A DNA stretch of 41,529 bases, from assembly GCA_945866215.1 (NCBI GenBank), contig CAMBGQ010000012.1:1-41529 (forward strand), written 5' to 3'. The first letter of the stretch is position 1; each line of letters opens with the position of its first letter. The notes beneath the pieces are model-generated. The model saw only the letters and a program-made list of their open reading frames with translations, ran no database searches and was not told the origin of the DNA. This DNA comes from Opitutus sp. GAS368. GTDB lineage: Bacteria > Verrucomicrobiota > Verrucomicrobiia > Opitutales > UBA953. The position numbers and the translations under genes were made by a program. Shown here piece after piece: positions 41,394-41,529 of the stretch.

Positions 41394-41529
41394 TCAGGCT
41401 TGGCGTTCGGGGTTATCCTTGCTCAGGGAGACGACGCCGACGAGGGCGGCGAGGAGCAGGAACCCAGCGATTTCCAGCGGGAGGAGATATTTCGTATAGA
41501 GTAGGCGCCCGAACGATTTGGCGGCGGTG
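41394..41529 (-). CDS. nuoJ: NADH-quinone oxidoreductase subunit J, C-terminal end only
   Basis: The minus-strand frame enters at the window edge and gives 44 residues ending in TGA (41394-41396). The peptide [20 protein letters not shown] continues with LVGVVSLS and a short charged tail. The [13 protein letters not shown]-type stretch is the conserved last helix of NuoJ. The N-terminal helices lie outside the window. Position directly upstream of nuoK confirms the assignment. Confidence 0.9.
   Translation of the reverse strand, partial: TAAKSFGRLLYTKYLLPLEIAGFLLLAALVGVVSLSKDNPERQA

Overview
This is a high-GC, gene-dense bacterial chromosome segment with no phage, IS or CRISPR content. The gene set (complex I genes, a long-form IspG, a Gly-rich RRM protein, a 32-aa basic COX24/mS38-like protein beside rpmG, many secreted beta-propeller or hydrolase proteins) suggests a member of the Verrucomicrobiota, perhaps Opitutae-like. 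That placement is inferred from protein style, not from a marker tree. Most start codons I inspected have no Shine-Dalgarno motif in front of them.

Layout. Positions 1-2750 hold the 3' end of ispH, then lemA and an M48 membrane protease. Positions 2751-6215 hold gpmI (minus) flanked on both sides by copies of an intergenic inverted-repeat element, a secreted alpha/beta hydrolase and a YkuD L,D-transpeptidase. Positions 6300-15068 are rich in isoprenoid genes: ispG, dxr and ispE, which with ispH make four MEP-pathway genes in 15 kb. Among them lie a Tat-exported metallo-beta-lactamase-fold hydrolase, rseP, queF and a Xer recombinase. Positions 15122-15800 carry two tiny ribosomal-type genes, each with its own terminator, and a 73-aa conserved-looking protein.

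Positions 15860-24225 hold an Mrp/ApbC ATPase lacking its CxxC motif, a TolB-like propeller, a GYF_2-type membrane protein, rpoN (sigma-54), and a tightly overlapped minus-strand operon apaG - beta-CASP nuclease - amidase. Positions 24298-26943 encode the most unusual protein here: an 881-aa fusion of an apparently inactive alpha/beta hydrolase, a DedA/VTT membrane domain and a C-terminal ATP-grasp domain. It is followed by ruvC, a secreted propeller, transketolase, a variant hisI, an unknown anchored protein, the RRM/RGG protein, a pterin dehydratase coupled to a family-4-like uracil-DNA glycosylase without iron-sulfur cysteines, argA, a second Xer recombinase, and the distal half of a nuo operon (nuoJ-K-L-M-N) running off the right edge.

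Working together: the nuo genes form the membrane arm of complex I; ispH/ispG/dxr/ispE supply isoprenoid precursors; gpmI, tkt and hisI are central metabolism; ruvC, the two Xer proteins and the UDG-like protein concern DNA maintenance; rseP, the M48 protease, LemA, the transpeptidase and the tri-domain DedA fusion concern the envelope. Intergenic DNA is short but contains several families of palindromes and inverted repeats, which are described individually.
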